A stretch of DNA of 35,078 nt from an uncultured Eubacterium sp. (GTDB lineage: Bacteria > Bacillota > Clostridia > Peptostreptococcales > Anaerovoracaceae). Within the stretch, counting starts at the first letter, position 1; every line of letters begins with the position of its first letter. The notes beneath the pieces were generated by a model. That model had not been told where the DNA came from. It worked only from the letters and a program-made list of their open reading frames with translations, and ran no database searches. This document shows positions 32,506-35,078 of the stretch, piece after piece. The translations under genes were made by a program, and so were the position numbers. The stretch spans positions 1-35,078 of the forward strand of contig CABUXV010000017.1 in NCBI GenBank assembly GCA_902495595.1, read 5' to 3'.

Positions 32506-32548
32506 TCCGTTAAGTTGCGGCATTGAGATGTGCTGCAAAACTAGCGGA
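32506..32548 (+). promoter_or_regulatory. Long hairpin in front of rpsH
   Basis: TCCGTTA (32506-32512) pairs with TAGCGGA (32542-32548), and TTGCGGCA (32515-32522) with TGCTGCAA (32531-32538). An asymmetric internal loop lies between the stems, and an 8-base apical loop closes the top. The lower stem ends next to the rpsH Shine-Dalgarno. S8 is a translational repressor of the spc operon in E. coli, so this could be its target here (inference). Confidence 0.6.
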
Positions 32549-32565
32549 GGAAGGAGAATTAAAAA

Positions 32566-32964
32566 ATGACAATGACAGACCCAATTGCGGATATGCTTAC
32601 AAGAATCAGAAATGCAAATACCGCAGGTCATAAGACTGTTGATATTCCTGCATCTAAGATGAAAAAATCCATAGCCGGAATATTAAAGGAAGAAGGATAT
32701 ATCGAAGACTTTGAAGTAATCGAAGACAATAAACAGGGCATGATTAAGGTTACTATGAAGTACGGTCCTGATAAAGAAAGAGTTATAAGCGGAATCAGAA
32801 AGATTTCAAAGCCGGGCCTTAAGTCATACGCTAAGGCTAATGAAATTCCAAGGGTTTTAGGCGGACTCGGCATAGCTGTTATATCGACATCAAAGGGTGT
32901 AATCAGCGACAAAGAAGCGAGAAAGCTCGGAATCGGCGGCGAAGTAATTTGTTATGTATGGTAG
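32566..32964 (+). CDS. rpsH: 30S ribosomal protein S8
   Basis: S8 binds helix 21 of 16S rRNA. The 132 residues include TDPIADMLTRIRNAN, RKISKPGLKSYAKANEIPRVLGG and the C-terminal STSKGVISDKEARKLGIGGE. A gap of 81 bases with a hairpin precedes it, larger than its neighbours' gaps. Confidence 0.98.
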   Translation: MTMTDPIADMLTRIRNANTAGHKTVDIPASKMKKSIAGILKEEGYIEDFEVIEDNKQGMIKVTMKYGPDKERVISGIRKISKPGLKSYAKANEIPRVLGGLGIAVISTSKGVISDKEARKLGIGGEVICYVW

Positions 32965-32977
32965 GAGGATATAAAAA

Positions 32978-33523
32978 ATGTCAAGAATAGGTATAAAGCC
33001 AATTACTCTTCCTGCCGGCGTAGAGGTCAAAGTAGACGATAATAACGTTGTCACTGTTAAAGGACCTAAAGGCGAATTGCAGGAAAAGGTTAGCAGCTTA
33101 TTAAAAATTGAAAATAAAGATAATGTAGTAACTGTATCAAGAGAAAGCGACGCTGCACAGCACAGAGCTCAGCACGGTCTTGCAAGAACTCTTATCAACA
33201 ACATGGTTATAGGAGTAACTGAGGGCTATGAAAAGAAGCTCCAGCTTATAGGCGTTGGATACAAGGCTGAGAAAAAAGGCAATAAATTAGTTATGAACCT
33301 TGGATTCTCACATCCGATTGAGCTCGAAGACCCTGAGGGTATAACTACAGAAGCTCCGGATGCTACAACAGTAGTCGTTAAAGGTATAGACAAAGCGAAG
33401 GTTGGCAACTATGCTGCGAACATCAGAGAATACAGAAGACCTGAGCCGTATAAGGGCAAAGGTATTAAGTATGACGGTGAGGTTATACGCAGAAAAGAAG
33501 GCAAAACCGGGGCTTCATCATAG
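32978..33523 (+). CDS. rplF: 50S ribosomal protein L6
   Basis: L6 lies near the sarcin-ricin loop. The 181 residues form the usual duplicated domain: SRIGIKPITLPAGVEV, the central LQLIGVGYKAEKKGNKLVMN and the C-terminal RRPEPYKGKGIKYDGEVIRRKEGKTG pattern. AGGAGG lies upstream; normal spacing. Confidence 0.98.
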   Translation: MSRIGIKPITLPAGVEVKVDDNNVVTVKGPKGELQEKVSSLLKIENKDNVVTVSRESDAAQHRAQHGLARTLINNMVIGVTEGYEKKLQLIGVGYKAEKKGNKLVMNLGFSHPIELEDPEGITTEAPDATTVVVKGIDKAKVGNYAANIREYRRPEPYKGKGIKYDGEVIRRKEGKTGASS

Positions 33524-33541
33524 AGAAAGGAGTAATTTAAA

Positions 33542-33907
33542 ATGGCTAAAGAAAGCAGAAATGATAGACGCGTTGTTAGACATAAAAGAATCAGAAAAAA
33601 CCTTTCTGGTACTCCTGAGAAGCCTAGACTTTGCGTTTTCAGAAGTAATAAGAACATTTCAGTTCAGATTATCGACGATGTAAACGGAGTTACACTTGTT
33701 TCAGCATCAACTGTAGACAAGGAATTAAAGTCTGCGATTGAGTATGGCGGTAACAAAGATGCTGCTAAGGCAGTAGGAGAAGCTATAGCAAAGAGAGCAC
33801 TGGCAAAGGGAATCGAAGAGGTTACTTTTGACAGAGGCGGATTCCTCTATCACGGAAGAGTTAAGGAACTTGCTGAAAGTGCTCGTGAAGCAGGTTTGAA
33901 ATTCTAA
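33542..33907 (+). CDS. rplR: 50S ribosomal protein L18
   Basis: L18 binds 5S rRNA together with L5. The 121-residue product has the basic N-terminus RVVRHKRIRKNLSGTPEKPR, then LCVFRSNKNISVQIIDD and the ending FDRGGFLYHGRVKELAESAR. Normal length; AAAGGAG upstream. Confidence 0.98.
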   Translation: MAKESRNDRRVVRHKRIRKNLSGTPEKPRLCVFRSNKNISVQIIDDVNGVTLVSASTVDKELKSAIEYGGNKDAAKAVGEAIAKRALAKGIEEVTFDRGGFLYHGRVKELAESAREAGLKF

Positions 33908-33922
33908 CAGGAGGTAAGTTGA

Positions 33923-34426
33923 ATGCGAAATACTATAGATGTATCAAAGCTTGACTTAAACGAAACTATCGTAAATATCAGACGTGTTGCTAAAACCGTA
34001 AAGGGCGGAAGAAACATGAGATTCAGCGTTACGGTAGTTGTAGGAGACGGAGACGGACACGTAGGAGTTGGTCTCGGTAAGGCTCAGGAAATTCCTGAAG
34101 CTGTGAGAAAAGCTACAGAAGATGCAAAGAAAAATATAATATCGGTTCCAACAGTTGGAACTACTATTCCTCATAGAAACTTAGGTGTTTTCGGTGCCGG
34201 AAGAGTGCTGCTAATGCCGGCTGCTCCAGGTACAGGAGTAATCGCAGGTTCATCGGTTCGTACAGTTCTTGAAGCTGCTGGACTTAAGGATATAAGAGCT
34301 AAGTCCATCGGTTCAAACAACACCGGAAACATGGCTTATGCAACACTGCAGGGTCTTAAGAGTCTTATGACAGCAGAAGATGTTGCGGCAAGAAGAGGAA
34401 AGACTAAGGAAGAAATCTTAGGATAG
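33923..34426 (+). CDS. rpsE: 30S ribosomal protein S5
   Basis: S5 lies at the mRNA entry and affects decoding accuracy. The 167 residues show ETIVNIRRVAKTVKGGRNMR, VGDGDGHVGVGLGKAQEIP, PHRNLGVFGAGRVLLMPAAP and the C-terminal RRGKTKEEIL. AGGAGG lies upstream. Confidence 0.98.
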   Translation: MRNTIDVSKLDLNETIVNIRRVAKTVKGGRNMRFSVTVVVGDGDGHVGVGLGKAQEIPEAVRKATEDAKKNIISVPTVGTTIPHRNLGVFGAGRVLLMPAAPGTGVIAGSSVRTVLEAAGLKDIRAKSIGSNNTGNMAYATLQGLKSLMTAEDVAARRGKTKEEILG

Positions 34427-34439
34427 GGAGGAAGAAACA

Positions 34440-34622
34440 ATGGCAAAGATGATAAAAGTCACATTGACAAAGAGTGTTATTGGCGCTTCCCCTAAGCAGA
34501 AAAAGGTTGTAGAAGCGTTAGGACTTAAGAAGATGCACCAGTCAGTTGAATTAGTTGACTCTCCTGTAACTAGAGGAGCAGTAAACAAGGTATCGCATCT
34601 TTTAACTGTAGAAGAGTTATAG
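34440..34622 (+). CDS. rpmD: 50S ribosomal protein L30
   Basis: L30 is a small large-subunit protein present in many but not all bacteria. The 60 residues show KVTLTKSVIGASPKQKKVVE and the conserved GLKKMHQSVELVDSP segment. It lies 13 bases after rpsE, in the standard order. Confidence 0.97.
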   Translation: MAKMIKVTLTKSVIGASPKQKKVVEALGLKKMHQSVELVDSPVTRGAVNKVSHLLTVEEL

Positions 34623-34641
34623 GATAGGAGGTGCAAAATAG

Positions 34642-35078
34642 ATGAAACTGCATGAATTAAGAGCGGTTCCTGGTGCAACAAAAGCACCGAAGAGAAAGGG
34701 TCGTGGTACAGCTACCGGACAGGGAACAACTGCCGGTAGAGGTATGAACGGACAGAAATCAAGAAGCGGCGGCGGAGTCAGACCTGGATTTGAAGGCGGA
34801 CAGATGCCTCTTTACAGAAGAATCCCAAAGAGAGGGTTTACCAATATTTGGAGAACTGAGTATACTGTTTTAAACGTAGAAGATTTAAATAAATTTGATG
34901 CTGGTACTGTAGTTACACCTGAACTTATAAAAGAAGCAGGTATGGCAAAACAGGTTAAAGACGGTATAAAGATTCTGGGTAATGGGACACTGGAAAAGAA
35001 CTTGACAGTTCAGGCTCATAAATTCAGCAAGACCGCTGTAGAAAAAATAGAATCTGCCGGAGGAAAGGCAGAGGTGAT
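34642..35078 (+). CDS. rplO: 50S ribosomal protein L15 (3' end cut by window)
   Basis: L15 is a late assembly protein of the large subunit. The visible 145 codons include MKLHELRAVPGATKAPKRK, the Gly/Arg-rich GTATGQGTTAGRGMNGQKSR and the GFEGGQMPLYRRIPKRGF motif. AGGAGG lies upstream. The frame is open at the window edge; with the usual length near 146-147 residues, only the end should be missing. secY would be expected next. Confidence 0.97.
   Translation, partial: MKLHELRAVPGATKAPKRKGRGTATGQGTTAGRGMNGQKSRSGGGVRPGFEGGQMPLYRRIPKRGFTNIWRTEYTVLNVEDLNKFDAGTVVTPELIKEAGMAKQVKDGIKILGNGTLEKNLTVQAHKFSKTAVEKIESAGGKAEV

Overview
The window looks like chromosomal DNA of an anaerobic Gram-positive bacterium, most likely of the class Clostridia (inference). 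The evidence is an Rnf operon in the rnfCDGEAB order usual in Firmicutes, Shine-Dalgarno sites of the GGAGG type, a zinc-type S14, an L30 gene in the spc operon, a YdbC/PC4 protein, a YfhO/glycosyltransferase pair and a SpoIIQ-like M23 protein that hints at sporulation. Base composition is moderately AT-rich. No rRNA, tRNA, transposase or CRISPR locus was found.

Layout. 1-580: tandem copies of a ~120-bp structured repeat, a terminator hairpin and a striking array of four hairpins. 627-1343 (-): an orphan OmpR-type response regulator. 1792-6795: rnfCDGEAB, the membrane complex that couples ferredoxin:NAD+ electron flow to an ion gradient. 6920-7804 (-): a Gx-transporter/HepI-like membrane protein and a small NusG-II-domain protein. 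7825-12459: apbE (the flavin transferase that would flavinylate RnfG and RnfD), then a lipid-carrier glycosyltransferase and YfhO. 12488-13870 (-): a MocR regulator lacking its PLP lysine, divergent from an ECF S component (13985). 14761-18689: aroD-ecfA1-ecfA2-ecfT-trmB, all overlapping by 4-10 bases. 18767-19420 (-): SpoIIQ-like protein. 19579-24228: class I aminotransferase, ydbC, an inverted pair of the ~120-bp repeat, a TGS-uridine-kinase protein and a LUD-domain protein. 24413-24701: a second copy of the four-hairpin array. 25309 to the end: the S10-spc ribosomal protein operon from rpsJ to a truncated rplO.

The genes are mostly housekeeping: energy conservation plus its flavin maturation, cell-surface glycosylation, vitamin uptake, shikimate pathway and ribosome synthesis. 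The unusual content is mainly in the non-coding DNA: (i) two ~290-bp elements 24 kb apart, each with four inverted-repeat hairpins at 72-73-72 bp spacing; (ii) a three-hairpin repeat present as tandem pairs in opposite orientations; (iii) a 48-bp tandem repeat between rpsC and rplP and a GC-rich hairpin-rich spacer between rpsJ and rplC; (iv) a palindromic double Shine-Dalgarno that serves two divergent genes only 20 bp apart. All family assignments come from reading the translated sequence, without database searches.
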